A DNA stretch of 64,000 nt from Brevipalpus yothersi (GCA_003956705.1 QZCP01000490.1:1-64000), one strand, 5' to 3'. Positions 26,401 through 38,041 are shown, counted from the first letter of the stretch. The notes: a model not told the origin generated them from the sequence alone. Program-made: numbers and translations.

Positions 26401-27267
26401 TTTTTTCAATTATATTACACACACACACACACACACACTTTATGAATGATTACTTGTAATACTAATACTTGGATTTTCACTGATTTTCTACTGATGTGGC
26501 TCAACTTTGAATGGCTCAAATAATCATCACACCAAATTTATTTCTCTCTCTCTTTTTCTCTCTCTCGAATAGAGCAGATGAGTGAGTGAGTTGAAGAGAG
26601 AGAGAGAGAGAAGAGAATTTTGCCAGAGAGATGTTTGCTTAAGATGATTGCAGTATCTCTCTCTCTCGGAAAAAAGTTTTCCAAAGAATGCTTGGATGAT
26701 CACATGGGAGATTATGTTGACTCTTTTTGGTGGAATTTGATTTATCTTTCGTGTTCACTCGAGAATCTTGAGGCAAAGAGAGAGAGAGAAAGAGAGTAGA
26801 TGATTGAAACCAGTCGTGAGTAAAGCTGGCAGGGATCAATGTTTTTATATATTCAGTTTGCGACTTTATTTTTCAATTTTTCTCCCTCTTTTTTTCTCAA
26901 TCACTTTTTATCCTCTCTCTCTTTCTCCATCCCTCCTTCTTTTTTGCCCAATGGAATGCTGGGAGGGAGAAGAGAGATGAAAATTTTTGCTTTTTTTAAT
27001 TATGTGCAACGGTAGTGGAAGAGGCGAAAAAAAAAGAAATACTCAGTTAAGGTTTAAAATTTGGAAAATTTCTTTTTAGTTTGCTGAGCAAGAAAAAAAA
27101 GCATCTTTTTACAAGAAAATTTTACATACAATTTGTGGAGTAATCAATTCTCCAATAAATATCATCATCAATAACATCACACAACTTATCATAAACAAAA
27201 TTTGACAAAATTGGGAGAGTAAGTATAAAAAAAACAACTAAGACTGCACAAAAGATTGTCTCTCACA
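26401..27267. other. Intergenic, globin upstream
   Basis: Upstream region of the globin gene, also downstream of the mucin-like gene on the same strand. It contains a CA run (26420-26440), scattered CT/GA runs and poly-A/T tracts. No gene seen. Confidence 0.6.
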
Positions 27268-28392
27268 TCAAAAAGCAGTGGAAGTAGCTATCATGGAGAG
27301 GAAAAAAGTTACAGACAATAATAAAAAGCTGACTTTGTCAGCAGGAGCAACAATTAGACCAGATGAAGACATGGGCTTCTTATTGGGATTCACTGTTGAT
27401 GTGGATGGTTTTTTGGTTGAACTGACTTTGTCTTTTGAATCATCAGTATTAACATCTCGAGGTGAATTACTGCCATTTTTGGTGGGTTCCGCGATCACCG
27501 TAATGTTTTGGACCTCTTCGGCACTTCGTTCTTCATCGGAACCAGTGAAGTTAGGGAGAGTGGTAGCAGTATCTTCATTTGAGATCATGGAAGACGATGA
27601 AGATGGTACAGAACTTCCAGATGAACTGGTAGATGATGCTTCGAACTTGTTAAGAGGTTCAGATTCTTCAGAGGCAGTATCATCACAATTTGGACCTTGA
27701 CAACTTCGCCTATTGATGGAATCTGATGATTTAATTTCGGTTGAAGTTTCGATCTTCACAGCGGTTGTTGCCTCCGTTGTGGTTGTTGTGGTTGTTGTTG
27801 GCTCTTGGGTGGTTGAAGAGGAGGACATGGCTGCCTCAGAGGTAGTTGTTGTTGTGGATGGCTGAGCGGAAGTGGATGTGATCGCCCTGATAATCTTAGA
27901 CTCAGTTGGTGATGTTGTGGCATATGTAGTGGCAGTGGTTGTTTCAGTTTCGGAAGAGGCTGTTGTTGTCATCTCTAAATCTCTTTCCTCTGGGATCATA
28001 GTGTCATTTTTAGGAAGGTCATATTCGGATGTTGTAGAGGTCGATTCGTTAATTGCTCTTCGGCTGTTTTCAACAGTCCCAAAAGAACTTTCACCACCGT
28101 CTAGCACGAGACCTGAATCATCAAACCCTGAGCTAATACTGGCATTCATGTTGACTGTATTCGAGAGACCAGAAGATGATTCAGGTTCATCAAAGAACAG
28201 GTTGATATCAGAAAGTCCATTACCCTTACTGACCACTTTGGCATCTATACTCGAGCTCGGAGGCGGTTCAGTCACTGATGGGATGGTGGAAGTTGAAGTT
28301 TTTGGAGCCTCTGTAGAGCCTCCCCAGAGCCATGATGCATGACATGACCCACAAACAAGAGAAAATAAAACGAGTGAAACTTTTAGAACCAT
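27268..28392 (-). CDS. Secreted mucin-like Ser/Thr-rich protein, probably membrane-attached
   Basis: Single-exon frame of 374 residues from ATG 28392. It has an N-terminal signal peptide (MVLKVSLVLFSLVCGSCHA) followed by WLWGGSTEAPKTST, the signature shared with two further loci at 42.3 and 44.7 kb. The middle is very rich in Ser/Thr with long Thr runs and several N-x-S/T sites, expected to be heavily O-glycosylated. The C-terminus is a 20-residue hydrophobic tail (SFLLLSVTFFLSMIATSTAF) after a small-residue stretch (MSSSGLIV), which could be a GPI-anchor signal or a membrane anchor. No enzymatic domain. Unlike its 42 kb relative it has no REEP-type segment. Its last 248 bases recur almost unchanged at 44165-44412. 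Confidence 0.85.
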   Translation of the reverse strand: MVLKVSLVLFSLVCGSCHASWLWGGSTEAPKTSTSTIPSVTEPPPSSSIDAKVVSKGNGLSDINLFFDEPESSSGLSNTVNMNASISSGFDDSGLVLDGGESSFGTVENSRRAINESTSTTSEYDLPKNDTMIPEERDLEMTTTASSETETTTATTYATTSPTESKIIRAITSTSAQPSTTTTTSEAAMSSSSTTQEPTTTTTTTTEATTAVKIETSTEIKSSDSINRRSCQGPNCDDTASEESEPLNKFEASSTSSSGSSVPSSSSSMISNEDTATTLPNFTGSDEERSAEEVQNITVIAEPTKNGSNSPRDVNTDDSKDKVSSTKKPSTSTVNPNKKPMSSSGLIVAPADKVSFLLLSVTFFLSMIATSTAF

Positions 28393-29920
28393 CTTTGGAA
28401 AAAAAATTGATTTCTAACCACTTTCCACAGAAATAATTACTAATAACTATAAAACATAAAAGTGATCAAGACCAACGAAGTACTACCACTGAGCATCAAT
28501 GTCAAGTTGGACATCCATTTTATATGAGCCACTATCAAATCTCGTCTGATTGTAGGTTGGTCAATACTCTTTGAACACAACCGTTCCCAATCGATGAAGC
28601 AAAATTTGATTTGATTTGTTCATTTCAATTCATCCAAAATAATCTCAAAGGGAAAGCAAAAAATGGACTGATATCAGCCAACTTCGAACGAAGCATAATT
28701 CATCATCACAATCAATCCACTTTTCCCCCTCGCTTCCAATCAAATTATTCAAAGAAAAATTTTCTCTCTCACCACTTCTCAACCCTATCAAAGCAATCCA
28801 TCTCTCTCTGATTATGTAACTTTGTAACTTTTAAAATTATGTGTCAATGAAGGAGGGAAAAGAAGTTAGGAAGAGAAGAAAGAATGCTTTCAATGCATTT
28901 TGGACGTTTTATCCGTATCATTGCAAGCATTTTGTGGTGATAGAAGGGAAATGGACATTATAAATAATAAGGGATGATAATTACCTATTAATGAGGAAGA
29001 TTATCTAGTTGATATTGGTACAAGAACAGGTACAGTGTTATTAAATCGTGTGATTTCAAAATATGACATTACATGATTACATGATTAGGGAATATGGTAA
29101 TGTCATAATCTCACCCATACTTCGTACCTCAGTTGAAACAACCCGCCAAACAGAATTCAATTAGCTGACCCAAAAGTGGGCGGAGATATGAAGAGGGGAA
29201 AGCAATCAATTCATGTTAAATGTGTAACATTGAGAACACATTACAACCATAACATAGAGTTTTTCGGTTTTTTTTTCATCTAGATTGTGATTTTTAATCA
29301 GAGCAATTAAAAAAACTGAAACGTTTTTGATTTGAGTGAGTGTTGAAAGGAAGGCAAACAAAGAGACATACATACACACATAGATATCAGAATAGATAGA
29401 TGAGAGAGACCAATTTAAATTATTATTATTGTACATTGTTTAATTTAATTTTCATATTTACACTCGTGAAGATGGGATTATTTGCCCATTAATATTACAT
29501 ATTTAATATTCTAATTGATCATGATTTAAATTGTGTGAGTGTGTGTGTATTTGTTTATCTTCTCAATTTCATACTACATCATACACATCACACTGCCACT
29601 GTGTTGGGATTAGGGTTTTGATTTCGGTGTTTTGAACATACTAAACTGCAAACTACTAGTACTGTTATATTTATCATCATTCGATTGTAAAGTGTCTTTG
29701 ACTATTATCAACAACTGATTTCACCACCACCACCATCATCATCATCATTGTTATTATCACCGATAAATCTTTTGACTAACTCAAAAGTGTGCGTGTGAAT
29801 ATGTATGTGTATGTGTGATAATTTAACAACAACCTCAACACCAGTAACAACAATTTATCAAATCAATTTGTGTGTGTGTTATTGGCTGTCGTTTGGGTAA
29901 AGATTGGAGATCGAGACAAG
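28393..29920. other. Divergent intergenic region, mucin-like gene and SF1
   Basis: Shared upstream region of two genes transcribed apart. The 3' part, roughly 29600-29920, is probably the SF1 5' UTR, rich in CAC/CAT and GT runs. No further gene seen. Confidence 0.6.
28518..28525 (-). promoter_or_regulatory. Possible TATA box of the mucin-like gene
   Basis: On the minus strand this reads ATATAAAA, about 126 bases before the start codon of the mucin-like gene. Chance is likely in AT-rich DNA. Confidence 0.3.
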
Positions 29921-31739
29921 ATGAGTATGAGATGGTCTTCTTCTCGTATATCAGATGAAAGTAGCAGTAGTAATGGTAACACTAACACCGCCAACAATGG
30001 CTCTGGACAATATCATTCATATTATTCGAGCGGCTCAAGTAACTCACACACATTACCACCATCACGAAATGAATCGGACAACAGTAATGATTCATCCAGT
30101 GAACCAAGGCGGAAGAGAACACGTAAAAGTCGATGGGGTGGTGATGAGAATGATAAAGTTATTATACCAGGAATGCCCACTGTTTTGCCAACCAATTTGA
30201 CACCAGAGCAAGAGAAAATATATCTTTTACAACTTCAAATAGAGGAAATTAGCCGAAGGCTTCGTACTGGTGATCTGGGTATACCAGAGAATCCAGAAGA
30301 ACGATCACCATCACCAGAACCTATTTACAATAATGAGGGTAAACGTTTGAATACTAGAGAATTTCGGACACGAAAAAAATTAGAGGATGAAAGACACTCT
30401 CTCATTCAACAGATGATCCAATTAAATCCATCCTTTAAACCTCCTGCTGATTATAAGTGAGTTGGAATTTGTATTTCTTATTTGTGGCTGTATTTATGAA
30501 TATTAATTGTTATTTTTATTGTTTTCAGGCCTCCTCAAACAAAGATCAGTGAAAAAGTTCTTATTCCTCAAGAAGAATATCCAGATATCAATTTTGTTGG
30601 CCTATTAATTGGTCCTAGAGGTAACACATTAAAAGCTATGGAAAAAGATTCAGGAGCTAAAATTATCATCAGAGGTAAAGGCTCTGTAAAAGAGGGTAAA
30701 ATTGGTCGTAAAGATGGCCAGCCAATGCCCGGCGAAGACGAGCCATTGCATGCGTTTATTACTGGAAGTACTCATGAGTCGGTAAAGAAAGCTGTTCAAA
30801 AGGTAATGGAAACTTCACTTGGAAATCTTACGTGTGGTTTTTTCTCCATATGAGTATCATTAAAACATTTATTTCTTTCCCTCTCTCTCTTTTTCTCTCT
30901 CTCTACAGATTGAAGAAGTTATCCGTCAAGGTATCGAGGTACCTGAGAATCAAAATAATTTAAGAAAAATGCAACTCCGTGAGTTAGCATTGCTTAATGG
31001 AACGTTAAGAGAGAATGATGTTGCTCGATGTTCTAATTGTGGCTCATCATCTCACCGGAGCTGGCAGTGTCCAGACAAGCCAAATGTTACAAATAATGTT
31101 GTATGTAGCAATTGTAATGGTAGAGGACATATATCTAGGGATTGCAAAGAGAAAAGATCAACAGATGCCACCAATCCTGATATTGACAAAGAGTATATGC
31201 TTTTGATGGCTGAATTGGGAGAAAATCCTCCCACATCAGCTCCTGGACCAATGAATCAATCTGATTCATGGATTAAAAATCGAACTTCAGGTGGAGGTAA
31301 TTTCAATAAGAGAGCACTTCCCGAATCAACGTCCACATATAATCAGGCTCAGCCTCCACTTTCACCGGTTCAATCAAGTTATCCGGCCACTGGTGCTAAT
31401 GCTGTTCCTACCTGGTCCACTACTCCAATCGGAGCCCCGCCACCTCCTCCACCTCCTGGTGTCTCGAGTAATATTATGTCAGCATCGCAATCACCGGTTG
31501 CGACAAGTCCAGTGTCTTCAACACCCTCTGTGGTTGCTGGTCAATGGGCATCTGTGTATAATACAGCCGGCTATGCAACCGCTGGCTATAATATGCTCGG
31601 AGGCTATGGTATGATGATTCCTCCGCCTCCACCACCCCCGCCTCCCACTGCTGGAGCTTCCTCTCCTAACCAACTTTTGCAGCCAACTTCACCATATGGA
31701 TCAAATTCTATACCTCCACCACCACCTAGTTATTCCTGA
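29921..31739 (+). CDS. SF1: Splicing factor 1 / branchpoint-binding protein
   Basis: Recognises the intron branchpoint early in spliceosome assembly together with U2AF. Exons 29921-30456, 30529-30802 and 30909-31739 join in phase and give 546 residues. In order: Ser-rich N-terminus; U2AF65-binding UHM-ligand motif with the key Trp (RKSRWGGDEND); the SPSP dipeptide region (ERSPSPEP), a known KIS kinase target in human SF1; KH domain with the GLLIGPRGNTLK loop; QUA2-type extension; two CCHC zinc knuckles (CSNCGSSSHRSWQC and CSNCNGRGHISRDC); and a long Pro-rich tail with poly-Pro blocks. Start chosen at the first in-frame ATG; codons before it open the frame but lack ATG. eIF3g follows on the same strand. 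Confidence 0.96.
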
Positions 31740-32759
31740 GAAGAAAAATTTTTTTTCAAATTCAATCAAATTAGTAGAAAAACAATTATCCATTGTGAGG
31801 ATCCTTTTTTTGTCCTCTCAACACCTCAAAAATTACAAGAAGCGAAAAAGAAAACGAGAGCGAAAGAAAGAAGGGCAAAACTTTTTGTATCACTCTCATT
31901 TTAATACGGTTAGAAAAGGAATTCACTCACCTTTAAACTCGACATTTTTGCCAGATCTTTTTTCTTTGTACATACGATTCGAGTACTTTCACAGTATCAT
32001 GATCATTTGCAAAAAACGAAACACTGAACTCACTTATACCAAATCTTATTAGTACACAAACACACACATACATCTTTTCGATCCGACTGTGATGAATGTC
32101 ATGATATAATCTCTCTCTGCCCCTCGAAAAATTCGTAACCAACGTTTGTTTAGAGAGCATTTTTTGCTTTAAAAATTTTTCAATCCATCAATTTTCTCTC
32201 TTTTAATCATATTTTCTTTCCATCTTCATAGTCAAATTTTAAATCAAATCGCTTTTCTGAAACTAACAAGCTTCTCAACTTTCAAACTCGAAAAATCAAT
32301 CAATTGCAATTGCAAAAGCCAAAAGAATTTTCTCCCAATAGTTGTCACACTGACTACTCGGAAGTAGTTCTGATTGAATGATCTTACAGTCTCATCTCTG
32401 TGCAATACACTTATTATCATGATCCCTTCGTAAGCTTAATTTTTAATCAATTAGAGTGATAATCGAGAGAGATTCCAAAAGGAAGGGCATTATCATGAGA
32501 AATTCTTCCGAAAATCGGTCAAAAATTCTGATTCAGAGCGAAGAGCATGCTTTTTCTGATACTGAAGAGAGGGCGCAATTAAAGCCATGTGTGTTGGCAA
32601 AATTATTCATCAAGTGAAGTGAACTTCCGAGAAAAGCTTGCAAAGGTTCCGTTTTCTTTGATTAATTTAATTCAATTTAACTATAATTGTTTACACTATT
32701 GTGTTTAGTGGCAAGATTGTGTGTGTAGTTACATCAAATCAACGTGAAACACAATCACA
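31740..32759. other. SF1 3' UTR and eIF3g upstream region
   Basis: AT-rich, no supported exon. The first part is presumably SF1 3' UTR; the GT-rich stretch just before 32760 is presumably eIF3g promoter/5' UTR. Confidence 0.6.
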
Positions 32760-33730
32760 ATGACCAGTAATTGGGCTGATGCTCGTGTTGATGATGATGA
32801 AGATGAGTATGGATCATATACTCGTGATCTGCCTCCACCAACATCTCATGTGGAAGGTAATACCAAGATTACCCGTGAATACAAGTATGATGATGAAACG
32901 GGTAAATTGAAAATGATCACCAGATATTATCGGATAGAAAAATTGAAAGTGTCCAAATCGATTGCTGCTCGTAAAAATTGGAAAAAATATGGTAAAGCTA
33001 AAGAAGATCCACCGGGTCCTAATCCGGCGAATACAGTTGTCTGTGAAGATGTATTCATTCAATTTATATCCGTTAAAGATGAAGAAAAAGGATATGATGC
33101 TGGACGAGATATTGATGTAAGTATAATGTTGATGTCGATGCATAGTGATTTACTTTCCTCTTGTCGATAACTTTGCTCATTTTGTGTGTACTTGTTTCCT
33201 CTTACTCTCAATAGATGCAGAATTTGGCGGACAAATCTGTTGTCAAATGTCGAAATTGTGGTATGGATCATTGGACTTTGAAGTGTCCCTACAAAGAAAA
33301 GCTCGATGTATTGAAAGAACGCGATGGTGGAGCTGGAAATTCTGCTGGTACTGCTATGGATTCAATGAAAGATATGGACAAGAAAACTGGTGGCAAATAT
33401 GTGCCGCCAAGTATGCGTGAAGGTGCTAACAAAATGAGATCTGATAATTCTTATCCAAAGTCTAGCAATGAGGCTAACACAATTCGTATTACCAATTTAC
33501 CAGAAGATATTCAAGACTCTGACATTCGAGATCTTATCACACCATTGAGTACCTCGAAAATAACTCGCATATTCTTAGCAAAAGATAAATACACTGGACA
33601 GTCTAAAGGTTTTGCTTTCGTTAGTTTCGATAGAAAAGAGGATGCTTTCCATGTAATCAAAATTCTGAATGGATATGGTTACGCAAATCTCATTCTTAAT
33701 GTTGAATGGGCCAAACCATCTGCTAACTGA
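32760..33730 (+). CDS. eIF3g: Translation initiation factor eIF3 subunit G
   Basis: Component of the eIF3 complex, which loads mRNA and initiator tRNA on the 40S subunit. Exons 32760-33116 and 33215-33730 join in phase 0, giving 290 residues, close to the family size. Seen: acidic N-terminus MTSNWADARVDDDEDEYG; conserved central region that binds eIF3i (ITREYKYDDETGKLKMITRY); CCHC-like zinc finger (CRNCGMDHWTLKCPY); C-terminal RRM with RNP2 (IRITNLP) and RNP1 (SKGFAFVSF). AATAAA follows the stop by 10 bases. Confidence 0.96.
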
Positions 33731-33740
33731 TACATTTGTT

Positions 33741-33746
33741 AATAAA
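33741..33746 (+). promoter_or_regulatory. Polyadenylation signal of eIF3g
   Basis: AATAAA located 11 bases after the eIF3g stop codon. Confidence 0.6.
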
Positions 33747-33965
33747 TTTCTTATTCAAACAAATTATCACCAAAATCAGAGCTCACAATCATTGTTCGTG
33801 GGGCATTTTTATTACGTTAAATTGAATTTGGGCAACTTTTAACGTTTTTCGATAGCAACTTCTGGGCACATTTAATGGAAATATCTTAAATTTTTGGATC
33901 ACATTCACAAATTTGTAGATTTTATCACATGCCCACTATTTGGCCACACGATTGATCTATTGAAT

Positions 33966-34057
33966 TGTTAGGCTCATCGATGGAGTTTTGAATTGAACAA
34001 TCGATGCTTTGTTGAACAATGAATTTTTCTGATAAAATAAAATATTAATCTCCAAGG
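33966..34057 (+). repeat. Orphan copy of the cluster's 3'-UTR repeat
   Basis: A diverged copy of the block that follows genes A, B and C (key parts: GTTAGGCTCATCGATGG, AATTGAACAATCGATGC, then AATAAA at 34036). It stands upstream of gene A with no cluster gene before it, suggesting a lost fifth unit. Confidence 0.6.
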
Positions 34058-34275
34058 TTGAAGCAAAGTGGTGAGATAGTGTAATTAAGTGAGATGATCG
34101 AATTTTGAGTGAGTTATCGTTGACAAACTTGCACCACTCTACAACTGCTTGAGCAAATTTGCTTAGCACATCGAGATCCTTCCAAACAAATTGAATGATC
34201 GACATTACATCAGCAAGCCTTGCGTTATAAAATCTAAATGGAAAATCTATAACTAATCAATAGTTGGATGAAGAA

Positions 34276-35196
34276 ATGCCGACAGATCATACTGATGAGG
34301 ACGATGATGAATCTCCTACTGAATGGGAGCTGAAAGCTGAAAGGTAAAATCCAAATTTTCAGCATTATTCCATTACCTAATGGATACTGATCATCCTTAT
34401 ATTAGGCAGCCAAATATATTCTAATTTCCATAACTTTCACCAATCTCGATTCATCCATGTAGAGCATGGATAAAGGAGGAAAGAAAAAGAAGAAATGAGA
34501 AGGTCTCTATGCAACCTATACCAGAGGAGGAAGAAATCGATGAATTGTAAGTATAATTTTAATCTTCACCATAATTTAAGCATACAAATTTGATGATTAT
34601 CTCAAAGAAACGCAAGTCTATGCTCTCAAATTATACCGAATTCTCTATTGTCTCCTACCTCTTCAAGTTCTAAGAAGAAAGAACCTGTGCTCAGTAAAAG
34701 AACTGAATCACTGATAAAAAAGCAAATTCGTCAGAGACTAGATCCTTTGACCAAAATAAAAGAAGAATTAAAGGAGAAGTTGGAAAAATTGGATGAAACA
34801 AAAGGTTCTGATGAAGAGATTAAAGAATTACTCAGAAATTATGATGCGATTTCTAAGGAAACAAATGAATTGAAATCTGACATCAAGAAATATCCTAAAT
34901 CTCCTAAATCTCCTAAATCACCCCGTAAAATCAAAGCGAAAGAGAAATCAGATTTCATTGTACAATTTATGCAAGATGAGATGAGACGAATGGATGAAGA
35001 ATACAGTAAACTGAAACAAGAGTATAAAAAGAAGAAGAAAGAAAAATTGGAAGAAAAGCAAAAAAATTTGCTTGAAGAGAGGGAAAATATTTCAGGTCAG
35101 CCTCAAACACTGGAAAATAGTGGATCGTCATGGAAAAATTATTTAATTTCTTGTATTATTATTGTGATTTTTATTATTTACTTGTATCTCACTTGA
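34276..35196 (+). CDS. Tail-anchored coiled-coil protein, cluster gene A
   Basis: Unrecognised family, first of four tandem relatives. Exons 34276-34343, 34463-34546 and 34668-35196 (phase 2 at both junctions) give 226 residues. Exon 1 is acidic (TDEDDDESPTEWELKAER); exon 2 is a short basic-then-acidic piece ending EEEEIDEL; exon 3 begins KKKEPVLSKR, continues as a Lys/Glu-rich coiled coil with a KSPKSPKSPRK patch, and ends in one hydrophobic segment (LISCIIIVIFIIYLYLT). No signal peptide, so a C-terminal tail anchor facing the cytoplasm is the likely layout (inference). The exon-3 acceptor was chosen because the same CAAG|T or AAAG|T site with a pyrimidine tract is present in all four genes. 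Most diverged member. Confidence 0.7.
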
Positions 35197-35497
35197 TAAG
35201 AGGAATCTTTGTTATAAGTGCTTCCTGTTCATGAAAATCTTAGTTGGATTTGATTGATCAAATTGAGATCAAGGAGTAGACGTATCTTGATTAAACTTTC
35301 TTCCGGCAAAATGTGGGATCGAGGAAGTAATATCTTTTCCAGAGGATCAACTCTGAAATTCAATCACTTTTCCAGCTTACAGACCATACCACTTTGGTAG
35401 TTCTTTAATTATTTCATGAGCTCAGAGGCAAATTACAAACCACTACGATAGGCAGTGGGATGCTCCCTATTGAATCAAATTTCACGTTGCCAAAAAA

Positions 35498-35613
35498 ACG
35501 AATTGTTAGGCTTATCAATACGATTTGTAAATTGAACAATTGATACTTTGTCAAACAATTGAGTTGGCCAATAAAATATGAATTCAGAGAAATGGGTTTT
35601 GGTGTCTTCTAAG
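35498..35613 (+). repeat. Tandem-cluster 3' block, copy after gene A
   Basis: Contains TTGAACAATTGATACTTTG, AATAAA at 35570 and a GU-rich element TGGGTTTTGGTGTCTTC, the expected layout of a polyadenylation region. Copies follow genes B (36700-36810) and C (37930-38041). Confidence 0.8.
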
Positions 35614-35767
35614 AAAGCAACAGGTACCGTTAACAAGTATTAGGCCATTTTGCCGAAATTAGCAAAACTGGTCTGTTCGCAACCTGAGATCATTTGAGTC
35701 CAATTGGAAGATACATGTGATTCCACTTCAACAAGACTTGCGATTTTTATTAATATACTGAATCAAA

Positions 35768-36698
35768 ATGGAAAAATCTGATAAACCTGACAATGAATCG
35801 TCTGCTGATGAACCAGAGATAGATGATGAATCATCTGAGGGATCTGCTGAAGAGTCCCTCCGTGAAAGAATCGAGAAGGGTGTTCAATTAACTCCTAGCG
35901 ATGAAAAGAGGATGAAGAGGCATAAGTAAAATTTTACTTCTGAGAATATTTCTCTACTCTCTCCACTCTAAAGATGAAGATTATCCTTGTTGTATTGAAC
36001 AGTCAAATCTAGCCTAATTATCATATTTTCTATTGATCTTATTTCTTCCCTCTAGAAAGAAACATGATAAATCAATGAAGCGCATGAGGTTAATGAGATC
36101 AAAGAGCAATGAGGTGTTTATGGACCCTCTACCTGAGGATACAAAAGTTGATAAATTGTGAATATTCATCTTCAGTATACTTCTTCTATACGATATCATT
36201 GATTATCGCAGCACAATGTGAATTAATTCTCTCAAATTTCTACATTCCATATTGTCCCCAATTTCCAAAAGTTCTCCGAAAAAAGATCCCCAACTTAGTG
36301 AGCAAGTGAAGATAAAAGTCGAAACCCAAGAGGAGATTGATGGATCAATGAGATGTACATACAATAAAGTGAGGAAAAAAGAATTGGAAGCAGAAATGGA
36401 AAAAGTAAGAAAGACAAAAGGTTCCAGGAAAGAACTAGAAAAATTAAGAAATCAGTATGCGGGCGTTCGAGAGGAAATATTGAAATTCGAATACAGAAAT
36501 CATTCTCCGAATGAGATAGATGAAGTCATCAGAAGAGACAGACGTAGATTAGTATTGCAAAAAATGGAAGAAGATATAGAAGATGAGAAATCTCAAGAAA
36601 CTGGTCAAATATCAGAGAACATGGCAAGCTATTATTCAATTGGCATTGGACTTGTCATTTTGGGTATAATTCTTTTTTTTATAAAGGTTCTGTCATGA
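35768..36698 (+). CDS. Tail-anchored coiled-coil protein, cluster gene B
   Basis: Exons 35768-35925, 36056-36157 and 36272-36698 give 228 residues, with the same intron phases as gene A. Exon 1 starts MEKSDKPDNESSADEPEIDD and ends basic; exon 2 contains DPLPEDTKVDKL; exon 3 is a charged helix (VRKKELEAEMEKVRKTKGS) ending in a hydrophobic anchor (YSIGIGLVILGIILFFIKVL). Exon 1 is almost the same as in gene C. AATAAA at 36772 lies 74 bases after the stop, within a repeated 3' block. Function unknown; no known domain seen. Confidence 0.72.
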
Positions 36699-36699
36699 G

Positions 36700-36810
36700 T
36701 CGAATTGTTAGGCTCATCAATATGATTTGTAAATTGAACAATTGATACTTTGTCAAACAATTGAGTTGTCAAATAAAATATGAATTCAGAGAAATGGGTT
36801 TTGGTGTCTT
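36700..36810 (+). repeat. Tandem-cluster 3' block, copy after gene B
   Basis: Nearly the same as the block after gene A; AATAAA at 36772, GU-rich element just beyond. Confidence 0.85.
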
Positions 36811-36853
36811 CTGACTTGAGCTTACATAAAATGATCAAATTTAAGAAAGCCAT

Positions 36854-37004
36854 GGGTACTGTAAACAAGTATTAAACCATCTTGTTAAAATTAGCAGAAT
36901 TTAACTAGTCTGTTCGAGACCTGAGATCATTTGGGTTCAATTGAAAGATACATGTGATTCCACTTCAACAAGACTTGCAATTTTTATTAATATACTGAAT
37001 CAAA
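36854..37004 (+). promoter_or_regulatory. Repeated upstream block of cluster genes B, C and D
   Basis: About 150 bases ending at the start codon are conserved upstream of B (35621-35767), C (here) and D (38077-38221), including GAGACCTGAGATCATTTG and ATACATGTGATTCCACTTC. It probably holds the shared promoter and 5' UTR. Gene A lacks it. Confidence 0.6.
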
Positions 37005-37928
37005 ATGGAAAAATCTGATAAACCTGACAATGAATCGTCTGCTGATGAACCAGAGATAGATGATGAATCATCTGAGGGATCTGCTGAAGAGTCTCTTCGT
37101 GAAAGAATCAAGAAGGGTGTTAAATTAACTCGTAAAGATAGAAAGAGGCTGTGGAAGAATATGTAAAATTTCACTTTTGGAAATATCTCCCTCCATTCTA
37201 AGGATGAAGATTATTCTTATTTTATTGAACAGTCAAATCTAGCCTAATTATCATATTTTATATTGATCTTATTTCTTCCCTCCAGTAAGGCACATGGGGA
37301 AATAATAGATCTTCAAAGGTCGATGAGGTCAATGAGCGATGAAGTGTTTATGGACCCTTTACCTGAGGAGGCAGAAGTTGATAAATTGTGAGTATCCATC
37401 ATCAGTATACTTCTTCCGTACGATATCATTGATAATCGCAACACAATGTGAATTAATTCTCTCAAATTTCTGCCTACCATATTGTCCCCAATTTCTAAAA
37501 GTTCTCCGAAAAAAGATCCCCAATTTAGAAAGAAGGAGAAGAAAGCAGTAGAAGCTCAAGAGGAGGACGTTGAATTAATGAGAAGTATTTACAATAAAGT
37601 GAGGAAAAAAGAATTGGAAGCAGAAATGGGAAAAGTAAGAAAGACAAAAGGTTCCAAGAAAGAACTGGAAAAACTAAGAAATCAGTATACGGGTGTTTTA
37701 GAGGAATTATTGAAATTCGAATACAAGAATCATTCTCCAGATGAGATAAATGAAGTCCTCAAAAGAGAGGCACGTAGACTGGAAATGCAAAGAATGGAAG
37801 AAGATAGAGAAGATCAGAATTCTCAAGAACCTGACCAAGCATCATGGAGCATAGCAGGCTATTTTCCACTTCTTATTGGACTTTTCATTTTTGGTATATT
37901 TTTTCTATTTATAAAGACTCTGTCATGA
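37005..37928 (+). CDS. Tail-anchored coiled-coil protein, cluster gene C
   Basis: Exons 37005-37162, 37286-37387 and 37502-37928 give 228 residues; exon lengths 158, 102 and 427 are identical to gene B, so B and C arose by a recent tandem copy of about 1.2 kb. The charged coiled-coil core (KVRKKELEAEMGKVRKTKGS) is close to B, while the segment after residue 200 and the membrane anchor (FPLLIGLFIFGIFFLFIKTL) differ more. The promoter block and 3' block are also duplicated. AATAAA at 38002. Function unknown. Confidence 0.72.
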
Positions 37929-37929
37929 G

Positions 37930-38041
37930 TCGAATTGTTAGGCTTATCGATATGAATTGTAAATTGAACAATTGATGCTTCATCAAACAATGAAGTTGGC
38001 CAATAAAATATGAATTCTGAGAAATGGGTTTTGGTGTCTTC
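37930..38041 (+). repeat. Tandem-cluster 3' block, copy after gene C
   Basis: Third close copy; AATAAA at 38002 followed by TGGGTTTTGGTGTCTTC. Confidence 0.85.

Noticed and set aside
27872..28342. 156-residue plus-strand frame, and a similar one at 44044-44667
   Set aside because: Antisense to the mucin-like genes; open only because Ser/Thr codons read as Val/Glu/Gly-type codons on the other strand.
33957..34205. 82-residue minus-strand frame
   Set aside because: Runs through the duplicated 3'-UTR block; the repeat and the plus-strand cluster explain it.
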